Notes: a model not told the origin generated them from the letters alone. A DNA stretch of 64,000 bases from Lentzea sp. NBRC 105346 (GCF_030269605.1 NZ_BSTQ01000003.1:248001-312000), one strand, 5' to 3'; positions 7,639-15,334 are shown, counted from the stretch's first letter. Made by a program: numbers and translations.

Positions 7639-9535
7639 CACGATCTCCGATCCGCTCGACGCGTGCGTGTACGCCTCGCGGCTGCTCGGGTCCGAGCCCG
7701 ACCTCGTCCTGCACGGCGGTGGCAACACGTCGGTCAAGATGTCCGTTCCCGACATCACCGGTGCCGCTACCGATGTCCTGTACGTCAAGGGCAGCGGCTG
7801 GGACCTGGCGTCGATCGAACGTGCCGGGTTCGCGCCGCTCCGGTTGGATCGCCTGCGTGCGCTGCTGACCGTCGAAAGCCTGCCCGACAGCGCGATGATG
7901 AACGAGCTGCGCTGCGCGTTGCTCGACGCGAGCGCTCCGGACCCGAGCGTCGAGACGCTGCTGCACGCCCTGTTGCCACATCCGGTCGTGCTGCACAGCC
8001 ACGCCGACGCCGTGATCACCCTGACGAACCTGGAGAAGCCGCTCGTCGAGGAGGTCTTCGGCGACCGCGTCGTCGTGATTCCGTACGTGATGCCGGGGTT
8101 CGACCTGGCGAAGACGTGCGCAACCCTGTTCCCTCAGCTGGTCACGTCGCGGACCATCGGCATGGTCCTGATGAACCACGGCCTGTTCACGTTCGGCGCG
8201 GACGCCCGTGAGGCCTACGACCGGCACATCGAGCTGGTCACGTTGGCCGAGGCGCGGCTGTCGCCGTTGGAGTTCGAACCGCAGTTCATCCCCACGGTGG
8301 ATCCGGTCGACCTCGCGGCGCTGCGCAAGGAGATCTCCGCCGCGGCGGGCGCTCCGATGATCGTCAGCCGGCACACGGACAAGGCCTCGATGGCGTTCAC
8401 CGACCGCCGCGACCTCGCCGACGTCGCCACCCGCGGCCCCGCGACCCCGGACCACGTGATCCGCACCAAGCGAATCCCGTTGGTGGGCAGGGACATCGCC
8501 GGTTATGTCGCCGACTATCGACGTTACTTCGAGGAGCACGCCCGTCCGGGCCTGACGATGCTCGACCCGGCACCGCGGATCGTGCTGGACAACCTGCTGG
8601 GCATGCTGTCGATCGGCCGGCGCGCCAAGGACGCGGACATCGCGCACGACATCTACGTCCATACGATCCGCATCATCGAACGGGCCGAGGCACTGGGCGG
8701 CTACCGCGCGCTGCCGGCGAGCGACCTGTTCGACATGGAGTACTGGGAGCTCGAACAGGCCAAGCTGCGCCTGGCCGGCGCCCCGGCCGAGTTCACCGGC
8801 GAGGTCGCACTGGTCACCGGCGCCGCCTCCGGTATCGGCCGCGCGTGCGCCGACGCGTTGCGCGCTCGCGGGGCGAGCGTGATCGGCGTCGACCTCACGC
8901 ATACCAAGTCCACTTCGGACTATCTCGGTGTCCGCGGCGACGTGACCAATCCCGAGGACCTCGAGGATGCGATCCGCCTTGGCGTGGAACGGTTCGGCGG
9001 CATCGACATGGTCGTGGCGTCGGCGGGCGTCTTCCCCGGCAACACCCCGATCGTGTCGTTGCGTGAGGCGGAGTGGGCGCGGGCGATGGATGTGAACGCC
9101 TCCTCGGTGGCCTCATTGTTCAGCCAGGTGCATCCGGTGCTGCGCCTGTCCCCGCGCGGCGGCCGGGTCGTGGTGGTCGCGTCGAAGAACGTGCCCGCAC
9201 CGGGACCGGGCGCCGCGGCCTACTCGGCGTCGAAGGCCGCTGTCACCCAGCTGGCCCGCGTGGCGGCTTTGGAGTGGGCGGCGGACGGGATTCGCGTCAA
9301 CGTCGTGCACCCGGACGCCGTGTTCGACACCGGGTTGTGGACGCCCGAGGTGCTCGCGCAACGTGCCGCCCACTACGGGATGACCGTCGAGGAGTACAAG
9401 CGCCGCAACCTGTTGGGCACCGAGGTCACCAGCGCGACGGTCGGCAAGCTGGTCGCGTCACTGTGCTCGGACGCGTTCGCGTGCACGACCGGCGCGCAGG
9501 TGCCGGTGGACGGCGGGAACGAGCGGGTGATCTGA
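7619..9535 (+). CDS. Bifunctional class II aldolase / short-chain dehydrogenase
   Basis: 638 residues. The N-terminal part (about 1-370) is a class II aldolase/adducin domain: LHGGGNTSVK near residue 32, the metal-binding HSHADA near residue 126, and MNHGLFTFG near residue 184. The C-terminal part (about 392-638) is an SDR: VTGAASGIG near residue 397, the catalytic YSASK near residue 534, and a typical IRVNVVHPD. The aldolase half would cleave a ketose-1-phosphate to DHAP plus an aldehyde. The SDR half would oxidise or reduce that aldehyde or related sugar. Fusions of this type are often annotated as rhamnulose-1-phosphate aldolase/lactaldehyde dehydrogenase. Overlap with mtnA makes methylthioribulose- or 5-deoxyribulose-1-phosphate the more likely substrate (inference). 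Confidence 0.88.
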   Translation: MENRWADTISDPLDACVYASRLLGSEPDLVLHGGGNTSVKMSVPDITGAATDVLYVKGSGWDLASIERAGFAPLRLDRLRALLTVESLPDSAMMNELRCALLDASAPDPSVETLLHALLPHPVVLHSHADAVITLTNLEKPLVEEVFGDRVVVIPYVMPGFDLAKTCATLFPQLVTSRTIGMVLMNHGLFTFGADAREAYDRHIELVTLAEARLSPLEFEPQFIPTVDPVDLAALRKEISAAAGAPMIVSRHTDKASMAFTDRRDLADVATRGPATPDHVIRTKRIPLVGRDIAGYVADYRRYFEEHARPGLTMLDPAPRIVLDNLLGMLSIGRRAKDADIAHDIYVHTIRIIERAEALGGYRALPASDLFDMEYWELEQAKLRLAGAPAEFTGEVALVTGAASGIGRACADALRARGASVIGVDLTHTKSTSDYLGVRGDVTNPEDLEDAIRLGVERFGGIDMVVASAGVFPGNTPIVSLREAEWARAMDVNASSVASLFSQVHPVLRLSPRGGRVVVVASKNVPAPGPGAAAYSASKAAVTQLARVAALEWAADGIRVNVVHPDAVFDTGLWTPEVLAQRAAHYGMTVEEYKRRNLLGTEVTSATVGKLVASLCSDAFACTTGAQVPVDGGNERVI

Positions 9536-9537
9536 GG

Positions 9538-9581
9538 TCGTGAGTGGTTTCCGTTGCCAGAGCGACGGAAACCACTCACGA
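9538..9581. repeat. Palindromic repeat A, copy 2 (convergent terminator)
   Basis: The same arms as copy 1 (TCGTGAGTGGTTTCCGT and its complement) lie between the stops of the convergent aldolase/SDR and argJ-like genes. The element directly abuts both coding regions. Confidence 0.75.
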
Positions 9582-9582
9582 C

Positions 9583-10728
9583 TCAGGTCGTGTAGTCCGC
9601 GTTGATCCTGATGTATCCGTCGGTCAGATCGCAGCCATACACGGTGAACTGACCCGAACCGATGCCCAGCTCGATGGTGATCACGACCTCGTCGCCGCGC
9701 ATATGCTCCGCGGCAGCGGCGAGGACCTCGTCGGTCGAGGGCGCCGGGTAGGTCTCCACGTCGCCGAACCGGATGACCACGTTCGCCGGGTCGATGTCGA
9801 GCTCGTCCTCGCACTTGCCGATGGCCATCGCGACCCGGCCCCAGTTCGGGTCCGCGCCGTGCACGGCGGTCTTGACCAGCGGCGAGTTGACGACGACCTT
9901 GCCGACCCGCTTGGCCTGCGCGTCGTCGCGCGCGCCGAGCACCCGCACCTCGATCAGCTTGCTCGCACCCTCGCCGTCCGACGCGATCTGCCGGACCAGC
10001 CGCAGCGCGACGTCGTAGAGCACGGTCTCGAACGCGGCCTCGTCCACCGGGCCCGCGAGGCCGTTGGCGAAGACCGCCGCGGTGTCGCTGGTCGAGGTGT
10101 CCGTGTCGATGCTGAGCGCGTTGAACGTCTTGTCGACCACGCGGCGGAACACCCGGTCGAGCACCGGCTGCTCCAGCTCGGCGTCGGTGAAGAAGAACGT
10201 CAGCAGCGTCGCCATGTTCGGCTCGATCATGCCGACGCCCTTGGCGATGCCGGTGATCGTAGCGTCACCGCACGGCAGCGTCACGTGCTTGGCGACCGTG
10301 TCCGTGGTCATGATCGCGGTGGCCGCGGCGGCGAAGTCGGCCTCCGGCGCCGGCCACGGAAGCGCCTCCAGCCCGGCACGCACATCGTCCATCGGGTACT
10401 GACGGCCGATGACGCCGGTCGAGGCGATCAGCAGCTCCTCGGGGTTCAGCCCGGCCGCCTTGGCGACGATCTCGCGCACCTCGCGCGCGTTCTGCATGCC
10501 CTCCGCGCCGGTGGCCACGTTGGCGTTCTTGGAGATCACGACGACACCGCGGGCGGCACCTCCCGCTGCGGACTCACGGCTGAGGACCACGCTCGGCCCG
10601 GCGAATCGTGAGCGGGTGAAGACCGCCGATACCGCCGCGGGCACCTCGGACACGACGAACGCGAAGTCGTCGCCGCCCTCCTTCATGCCCAGTCCGGTGG
10701 TCCAGCCGCGGAAGCCGTGCGGATGCAT
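9583..10728 (-). CDS. Ornithine/glutamate N-acetyltransferase, OAT2-like ArgJ paralogue
   Basis: 381 residues from the ATG at 10728, with GGAGAGG 8 nt upstream; an in-frame start at 10794 is possible but lacks this site. ArgJ enzymes move acetyl groups between N-acetylornithine and glutamate and self-cleave before a Thr. The cleavage region is visible as GMIEPNMATLLTFF near residue 175, along with SIDTDTSTSDT and NSPLVKTAVHG. Where ordinary ArgJ has an NSGNANACTG-type segment, this protein has ISKNANVATG. From memory that resembles OAT2 (orf6) of clavulanic-acid clusters. No argB, argC or argD neighbour is present, so this may be a second, non-operonic enzyme. A possible ARG box lies upstream. 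Confidence 0.88.
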   Translation of the reverse strand: MHPHGFRGWTTGLGMKEGGDDFAFVVSEVPAAVSAVFTRSRFAGPSVVLSRESAAGGAARGVVVISKNANVATGAEGMQNAREVREIVAKAAGLNPEELLIASTGVIGRQYPMDDVRAGLEALPWPAPEADFAAAATAIMTTDTVAKHVTLPCGDATITGIAKGVGMIEPNMATLLTFFFTDAELEQPVLDRVFRRVVDKTFNALSIDTDTSTSDTAAVFANGLAGPVDEAAFETVLYDVALRLVRQIASDGEGASKLIEVRVLGARDDAQAKRVGKVVVNSPLVKTAVHGADPNWGRVAMAIGKCEDELDIDPANVVIRFGDVETYPAPSTDEVLAAAAEHMRGDEVVITIELGIGSGQFTVYGCDLTDGYIRINADYTT

Positions 10729-10879
10729 GGCGCCGTCCTCTCCAAATGAATAGTCATGCAGTCTAGCCGATGAGGATACCGGCCCTGCGCCCATGCGGCA
10801 GCATTTGCAACTAGGGAATGCACCTTAATTACCGCACGATTCCCACCCTGTGACCGAGGTCACGTCTACCAACTGGCGG

Positions 10880-10893
10880 TGAATATACATCCA
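10880..10893. promoter_or_regulatory. Possible ArgR operator (ARG box-like palindrome)
   Basis: TGAATATACATCCA fits the palindromic ARG-box skeleton TGNAT-N4-ATNCA. It lies about 150 bp upstream of the argJ-like start in an AT-richer stretch. Only one clear box is seen, whereas ArgR usually binds pairs. A nearby GTGACCgagGTCAC at about 10850-10863 is another small inverted repeat. Confidence 0.35.
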
Positions 10894-10921
10894 GGCTCAT
10901 GCATGGATCTTGAGCTTGGCC

Positions 10922-11920
10922 TTAGACGCACTCGATGACGCTGGCCGCGGTGGACGTGGCCAGCACGCGACGCACGGTCAGGCCCGCCTGGGCCAGCAGT
11001 TCGCGGTACTCCGCGGCGGTGCGTTCACGTCCACCGGTCACGGTCAGCATGATCAGGTCGAGCAGCCGGCTCAGATGCGGCTCGTCGCCGTCCGGCAGGA
11101 TCTTCTCCACGATCAGCAGCCGGCTGCCGGGTTTCATCGCCTCGGTGCACCGCCGCAGAATCCGCAGGCACGTCTCGTCGTCCCAGTCGTGCAGGATCCG
11201 GGACAGCACATAGGCATCCGCTCCAGCCGGAACCGCTTCGAGGAAGTCCCCGCCGACGACCGTGCACCGGTCGGCCATGCCACTGGCCTCGATATGCGCC
11301 CGCGCGTCCTCGACGACATCGGGCCGGTCGAACACCACACCGCTCAGTTCCGGGTTGCGCTGCAGCATGGCAATTAATCGCGTGCCGACCCCGCCGCCCA
11401 CGTCGACCACTCGTTCGGCCCACGAGAGGTCGTACGCTTCGGCGACCGCCGTGGGTTCGTCGCCCTGGGTCGCGATCATCATGCGATTGAACGACGTCAC
11501 CGCGTCGGGATCGCGGCTCAGCACGTCGAAGAACGGGGCGCCGTAAGCGATCTCGGGTCCCGTGCGGCCGGTCGCGACCCGTTCGGGCAGCACGGCCAGA
11601 CTGTCCCAGAACATCGGCCCCTGCATGGTCAGCACCATGTCACGCGTGCCGGTCGGATGTCCGCTTTGCAGGGTCTGCCCGGTCTCGGTCAGCGAGTAGC
11701 GCTGATCATCGCTCCGCAGCAGTCCGGTGCCGGCCACCGCGCGCAACACCTGGCGCAGCGGAATCGGTGCCACGCCTAGTTTTTCGGCGAGCTCGTCGCT
11801 CGACTGTGGACGGTCGGCCAGCAGGTCGGCGATACCGAGGTCGGCCACGACGTACAGCGCGCGGGCGAGGAACACCGCGTGCATCGTCGACAGCACCGCC
11901 TGCGGCGCACCACCGTTCAT
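10922..11920 (-). CDS. SAM-dependent O-methyltransferase (plant/antibiotic OMT type)
   Basis: 332 residues. The N-terminal winged-helix dimerisation domain (about 1-90) contains DELAEKLGVAPIPLRQVLRA. The C-terminal class I methyltransferase has the SAM loop VDVGGGVGT near residue 165 and the post-II motif LHDWDDE near residue 244, typical of Methyltransf_2 enzymes that methylate phenolic or polyketide hydroxyls. The start codon overlaps the stop of the flavin monooxygenase gene (TGATG), so the two are translationally coupled. The pair looks like a hydroxylate-then-methylate tailoring cassette. The substrate is unknown and no synthase gene is in the window. Confidence 0.9.
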   Translation of the reverse strand: MNGGAPQAVLSTMHAVFLARALYVVADLGIADLLADRPQSSDELAEKLGVAPIPLRQVLRAVAGTGLLRSDDQRYSLTETGQTLQSGHPTGTRDMVLTMQGPMFWDSLAVLPERVATGRTGPEIAYGAPFFDVLSRDPDAVTSFNRMMIATQGDEPTAVAEAYDLSWAERVVDVGGGVGTRLIAMLQRNPELSGVVFDRPDVVEDARAHIEASGMADRCTVVGGDFLEAVPAGADAYVLSRILHDWDDETCLRILRRCTEAMKPGSRLLIVEKILPDGDEPHLSRLLDLIMLTVTGGRERTAAEYRELLAQAGLTVRRVLATSTAASVIECV

Positions 11921-13068
11921 CAGATCAGGCCGGTGATGTTGGGCTCCACGCCGAGCAGTGCCCGGCCGAACGCCTCGGCGTTCATCGCCGGGCTGATCAT
12001 CGCGTGGCGCAGGGCGGTCTGCATGTCGCGCAGGTAGATGTTGAGCGGACTGGACTCCGACACGGCGGACGCGCCGTGCGCCGACACGAGCACGTCCACC
12101 GCGTCACCGCACTGCTTCACAGCATGTGCCGCGTGCAGCCGGAGACGTGCCCGCTTCAGATAGTCCGGATAGGTCCCTTCGACCGCGTGACCGTCCACGA
12201 CGTCCGCGCAGGAGTACGCGAGCATCCGCGCGACGTCGATCTTCGCGGAGGCGTCGGCGACCGCGAGCTGGAACGCCGCGGAGTCGCTCTGCCGCCGGTA
12301 GCTGGTGAACGAGACGCCCCGCGTTCCCGCCAGCCCCACCACGTGCTCCAGCGCGGCTTCCGCGGTCCCCAGGTAGGTCGAGATCATGTACGTGAGCAGC
12401 GTCGGCACGAACGCCGAGCGGTAGCGCCCGGCCTCCTGGCCCAGGTCACCCGCGATGGCCTCGCGCATGCGCAGCACCCGGTGCTCGGGCACGAACACGT
12501 CCTGCCCGATCAGCAGGTTGCTGCCGGTGCCGCGCATCCCGACGGTGAACCAGGTGTCCTTGACGCGCAGCTCGCTGACCGGCACGACAGCCAGCCCGTT
12601 CTCCTGCTCGCCGAACGGGAACCCCAGCAGCGCCCACTTCGCGTACAGACAGCCGGACGACGGGAACCACTCGCCGGTGAGCCGCCACCCACCGTCCACT
12701 TGCTGCGCCTTGGAGCGCGGCGTCAGCACCGTGCACACGTGCGTGTCCGGCCCGTCGGCGTAGACCTCGCGCTGAACCTCTTCGGGGTACAGGCCGACCA
12801 GCCAGTCGCCCGCGCCGAGGATCATCACCAGCCAGCTGGCCGACGGATCCCCTTTGGCCACCTCGGCAGTCGCATCGACAGCCGTGCGCATCCCAAGTTC
12901 CATGCCGCCCAACGCGTTCGGCACGAACATCCGGAACAACCCCGCGTCCGCCAGCGCCGCCATCGCCTCGTCGGTGAGCCGGCGTTCCCGGTCACCGGCC
13001 GCCTGGTTCGCCTCGAGGACCGGCCGCAGCGCAGCCGCCCGTTCGACAAGCTCAGTGGATTCCCGCAC
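11920..13068 (-). CDS. Acyl-CoA dehydrogenase-fold flavin monooxygenase (HsaA/ActVA-like)
   Basis: 382 residues with the acyl-CoA dehydrogenase fold. The N-terminal helical part contains FRMFVPNALGGME and a middle beta domain contains VGMRGTGSN near residue 185. It lacks the C-terminal Glu and arginine pattern expected of true acyl-CoA dehydrogenases and resembles the group D two-component monooxygenases, which use reduced flavin to hydroxylate aromatics. Such enzymes need a separate flavin reductase, and none is adjacent. It is first in a two-gene operon with an O-methyltransferase and divergent from the popR-like gene. Function in natural-product or aromatic catabolism is inference. Confidence 0.82.
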   Translation of the reverse strand: MRESTELVERAAALRPVLEANQAAGDRERRLTDEAMAALADAGLFRMFVPNALGGMELGMRTAVDATAEVAKGDPSASWLVMILGAGDWLVGLYPEEVQREVYADGPDTHVCTVLTPRSKAQQVDGGWRLTGEWFPSSGCLYAKWALLGFPFGEQENGLAVVPVSELRVKDTWFTVGMRGTGSNLLIGQDVFVPEHRVLRMREAIAGDLGQEAGRYRSAFVPTLLTYMISTYLGTAEAALEHVVGLAGTRGVSFTSYRRQSDSAAFQLAVADASAKIDVARMLAYSCADVVDGHAVEGTYPDYLKRARLRLHAAHAVKQCGDAVDVLVSAHGASAVSESSPLNIYLRDMQTALRHAMISPAMNAEAFGRALLGVEPNITGLI

Positions 13069-13186
13069 AGTCCCCCGCTTCCGTCCCTGCCTCCACCCTA
13101 TTCCTCGTCAAGATCGAATGCCGGGGAATAGTCCGCTGGGAGCTGAACGACTGCTCCGGGCGTTCGGCCGGTGCCACCATGCCCCT

Positions 13187-13468
13187 ATGGCCGAAATCCT
13201 TCAGTTCCCGACCCCGGAGCCGCTCTGGCGTGAGGCACTGGGCCGGAGCCTGCGCGAGACCAGAGAGGACCGCGGCGACCGCCTGGCCGACGTGGCGGAA
13301 CGCGCCGGCATCTCGCCGCAGTACCTGTCCGAGATCGAACGCGGCCGCAAGGAACCGTCGAGCGAGATGATCGCCGCGGTCACCGGCGCGCTGGGCGTCT
13401 CCCTGGCCGACCTGCTCATCGACATCGCCCACGACGTCCGCCGCGGTCCCGTGCTGATGGCCGCCTGA
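13187..13468 (+). CDS. XRE-family regulator, PopR/ClgR-like
   Basis: 93 residues from the ATG at 13187 (the frame is open upstream, but this start fits the family). The HTH is at about residues 17-75, with DVAERAGISPQYLSEIERGR and RKEPSSEMIAAV, very close to the ClgR/PopR pattern of Clp regulators. The protein ends in MAA. In Streptomyces, PopR activates a clpP3-clpP4 operon and its C-terminal two alanines make it a ClpP substrate. The gene is convergent with the clpP pair: its TGA abuts the TCA (TGA on the other strand) of clpP in one TGATCA. A half-palindrome resembling a PopR box lies upstream of the clpP operon. Confidence 0.85.
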   Translation: MAEILQFPTPEPLWREALGRSLRETREDRGDRLADVAERAGISPQYLSEIERGRKEPSSEMIAAVTGALGVSLADLLIDIAHDVRRGPVLMAA

Positions 13469-14059
13469 TCAGGCCCGATGCTCGATGACGCGGTCCGCGA
13501 GCCCGTAACCGACGGCCCCCGCCGCGTCGAACACGCGGTCCCGGTCGGTGTCGTGCCGCAACTCCGCCACGTCACGCCCGGTGTGTTTGGAGAGGATCTC
13601 CTCCAACTGTGCCCGCACCCGAACCACCTCGTCGGCCTGCAGGATGAGGTCCGGAATAGCGCCACGCCCCTGTGCCGCGGGCTGGTGCAACACCACCCTG
13701 GTGTGCCGCAACACGGCACGCCGCCCGGCCTCACCGGCGGCGAGCAGGACGGCCCCGGCCGCCACCGCCTGCCCAACGCACGTGGTGGCCACCGGCGCCT
13801 TGATGTAGCGCATGGTGTCGTACAACGCGAGCATCGCGGACGGATCCCCGCCCTCACAGTTGATGTAGAGGTTGATCTCGTCCTCGGGGTTGTCGGACTC
13901 CAGGTGCAACAGCTGCGCGATCAACGTGTTCGCCACCCCGGAGTCGATCGCCGTACCCAGGTAGACGATCCGCGCACTCAGCAGGTGCGAGTAGACGTCC
14001 ATAACGCGCTCGCCGCGCGCGTCCCGCGTGATGACGTTGGGAATGGTGTAGGTGCTCAT
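13469..14059 (-). CDS. ClpP-family subunit lacking the catalytic Ser (clpP4-like)
   Basis: 196 residues from the ATG at 14059, overlapping the upstream clpP stop by 4 bp (ATGA). The ClpP fold is clear: INCEGGDPSAMLALYDTM near residue 68, then CVGQAVAAGAVLLAAG near residue 96, and VVLHQP with the His near residue 120. In active ClpP the segment reads GQAAS; here the Ser is Ala, so this subunit should be proteolytically inactive. The His and the later Asp region (DTDRDRVFDA) are kept, so the subunit probably assembles with the partner. It is the second gene of the operon. Confidence 0.9.
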   Translation of the reverse strand: MSTYTIPNVITRDARGERVMDVYSHLLSARIVYLGTAIDSGVANTLIAQLLHLESDNPEDEINLYINCEGGDPSAMLALYDTMRYIKAPVATTCVGQAVAAGAVLLAAGEAGRRAVLRHTRVVLHQPAAQGRGAIPDLILQADEVVRVRAQLEEILSKHTGRDVAELRHDTDRDRVFDAAGAVGYGLADRVIEHRA

Positions 14060-14661
14060 GCGCGCACTCCCATCTTCGTCCGCACCGGTACGACCTGGCC
14101 GAGGTCGCCGACAACGTGGTCGATGAAGCCGTACTCGAGTGCCTGCTCGGTGGTGAACCACCGGTCGTGCAACGAGTCGGCGAAGATCCGGTCGAACGGC
14201 TGCCCGGTGTCCTCGGCGATGATCCCCAGCACCGTGTCCCTGGTGTGCCGCAGGTCGTCCGCCTGCACCTCCACCTCGACGGCCGATCCACCGATCCCCG
14301 CCGACCCCTGATGCATCAGGATCCGCGCGTGCGGCAACGCGAACCGCTTGCCCGGCGTGCCCGCCGACAACAGGAACTGCCCCGCGCTGCACGCCAGCCC
14401 CAGCGCGAGCGTGGCCACGTCGCACGGCACCAGGCGCATCACGTCACGAATGGCCAGCATCGCGGGCACCGAGCCGCCCGGCGAGTGGATCCACAACGCG
14501 ATGTCCTTACCCGGATCCTCACTCGCGAGGGACAGCAGCTGCGTGGCGAGCACCGTCCCGTTGTCGTCGTCGAGCACGCCGTCGAGGACCAGAACCCGTT
14601 GACCGAAGAACCGTTCCCGGAGCCGATGGTCGAACAGCGGCTGCTTCTCGTTGTTCGTCAT
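14056..14661 (-). CDS. clpP: ATP-dependent Clp protease proteolytic subunit (clpP3-like)
   Basis: 201 residues. Substrate-groove strand HSPGGSVPAMLAIRDVM near residue 68; the active-site Ser is in GLACSAGQFLLSAG near residue 97; the His is in ARILMHQ near residue 122; the Asp region DSLHDRWFT lies near residue 172. It resembles the actinobacterial ClpP1 branch. As first gene of the operon it provides the working active site for a mixed ring with the Ser-less partner. Clp rings degrade unfolded or tagged proteins with ClpX or ClpC in the cytoplasm. The start ATG at 14661 lies about 43 nt from a PopR-box-like palindrome. Confidence 0.93.
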   Translation of the reverse strand: MTNNEKQPLFDHRLRERFFGQRVLVLDGVLDDDNGTVLATQLLSLASEDPGKDIALWIHSPGGSVPAMLAIRDVMRLVPCDVATLALGLACSAGQFLLSAGTPGKRFALPHARILMHQGSAGIGGSAVEVEVQADDLRHTRDTVLGIIAEDTGQPFDRIFADSLHDRWFTTEQALEYGFIDHVVGDLGQVVPVRTKMGVRA

Positions 14662-14703
14662 GGCCCCGACGATGCCGCCGCCGCGAGTCCTTTCGCCGCT
14701 TTC

Positions 14704-14718
14704 TCTGCTGTGGGCAGA
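14704..14718. promoter_or_regulatory. PopR/ClgR-type operator candidate
   Basis: TCTGCTGTGGGCAGA is an almost perfect inverted repeat (TCTGCY-N3-GGCAGA). It matches the inner part of the PopR site described for Streptomyces clpP3-clpP4 (TGTCTGCC-N3-GGCNGACA, recalled from the literature). It lies 43-57 nt upstream of the first clpP start, where an activator or promoter-proximal site would be expected. Confidence 0.55.
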
Positions 14719-14791
14719 TCAGCCCCAAGCGGACGAGAAGGGCGACCAGCTTCCCGCTTTCCCGATCAATACCGACGCCCACGCGCGGGGT

Positions 14792-14837
14792 CCGGGGGCG
14801 CAGCCCCCGGCTGGGGTCTGGGGGCTAGGCCCCCAGA
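14792..14837. repeat. Two tandem GC hairpins
   Basis: CCGGGGGC-gca-GCCCCCGG (14792-14810) is followed by TCTGGGGGC-tag-GCCCCCAGA (14817-14837). Such GGGGGC..GCCCCC pairs are frequent intergenic elements in actinomycetes. They lie between the tRNA terminator and the clpP promoter. Confidence 0.6.
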
Positions 14838-14846
14838 AAACACCAC

Positions 14847-14889
14847 GGGCGAGGTGCCGGTTCGCGCTTTCCGCGAACACACCTCGCCC
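14847..14889 (-). terminator. Terminator hairpin after tRNA-Leu
   Basis: GGGCGAGGTG and CACCTCGCCC form the outer stem, with an inner GTTCGCG/CGCGAAC stem. It ends 9 nt from the 3' end of the tRNA gene on the minus strand. Confidence 0.7.
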
Positions 14890-14897
14890 GAGATCCG

Positions 14898-14971
14898 TGC
14901 CCCCGGTGCGACTCGAACGCACACTGGACGGATTTTGAGTCCGCTGCCTCTGCCGATTGGGCTACGGGGGC
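14898..14971 (-). tRNA. tRNA-Leu (CAA)
   Basis: Read on the minus strand, a 74-nt cloverleaf starts GCCCCCG and ends CGGGGGC plus A. The acceptor stem is 7 bp, the D arm contains AGCCCAATCGGCAGAGGC, the anticodon loop is CTCAAAA (anticodon CAA) closed by GCGGA/TCCGT, and the T arm is GTGCGTTCGAGTCGCAC. CCA is not encoded. The variable loop is short for a Leu tRNA, as in other actinobacterial CAA species that I recall. No integrase is nearby. Confidence 0.88.
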
Positions 14972-15021
14972 CTGGCGGGCAAGACTCTATCGGATCAACC
15001 TGACGAAGACGCGGGCGACCC

Positions 15022-15303
15022 TCACGACTTGACCAAGCGACCGATCGCCGCCGACGCCTCGGCGAGCTTTTCGTCCGCGACCGGCCCACCTTCAGCGACG
15101 GCCTGCGCGACACAGTGCTTGAGGTGTTCGTCGAGCAACCCAAGTGACACGGCCTGTAGTGCCTTGGTGGCCGCCGAGATCTGGGTCAGCACGTCGATGC
15201 AGTAGTCGTCGTTCTCGACCATGCGCTGCAGTCCCCGGATCTGACCTTCGATGCGCCGCAGTCGCTTGAGGTATGCGTCCTTGTCCGAGGTGTAGCCGTG
15301 CAT
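15022..15303 (-). CDS. csoR: CsoR-family copper-sensing repressor
   Basis: 93 residues of the all-helical CsoR/RcnR family. The Cu(I) ligands are visible as Cys in DYCIDVL near residue 35 and the HxxxC pair in DEHLKHC (residues about 60-64), the Cys-His-Cys set of copper sensors rather than nickel or sulfur sensors. The N-terminal RLRRIEGQIRGLQRMV is the family's DNA-binding helix. CsoR releases its operator when it binds Cu(I) and derepresses copper export. A perfect TACCC-N5-GGGTA palindrome sits 17 nt upstream of the start, which suggests autoregulation. No copper ATPase or chaperone gene is adjacent. Confidence 0.92.
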   Translation of the reverse strand: MHGYTSDKDAYLKRLRRIEGQIRGLQRMVENDDYCIDVLTQISAATKALQAVSLGLLDEHLKHCVAQAVAEGGPVADEKLAEASAAIGRLVKS

Positions 15304-15319
15304 CTCTCCCGACCTTCCT

Positions 15320-15334
15320 TACCCTGGGCGGGTA
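15320..15334. promoter_or_regulatory. CsoR operator
   Basis: TACCCTGGGCGGGTA has perfect TACCC/GGGTA arms around 5 nt. This is the form of the GC-rich actinobacterial CsoR site, and it lies just upstream of csoR. Confidence 0.7.

Noticed and set aside
13098-13131. CTATTCC...GGAATAG inverted repeat upstream of the popR-like gene
   Set aside because: The arms are 7 bp with a 20-nt spacer, and the element has no match to the PopR-box form seen before clpP. It could be chance.
14898-14971. tRNA-Leu as an integration site for a mobile element
   Set aside because: No integrase, no duplicated tRNA 3' end and no foreign-looking block are found on either side.
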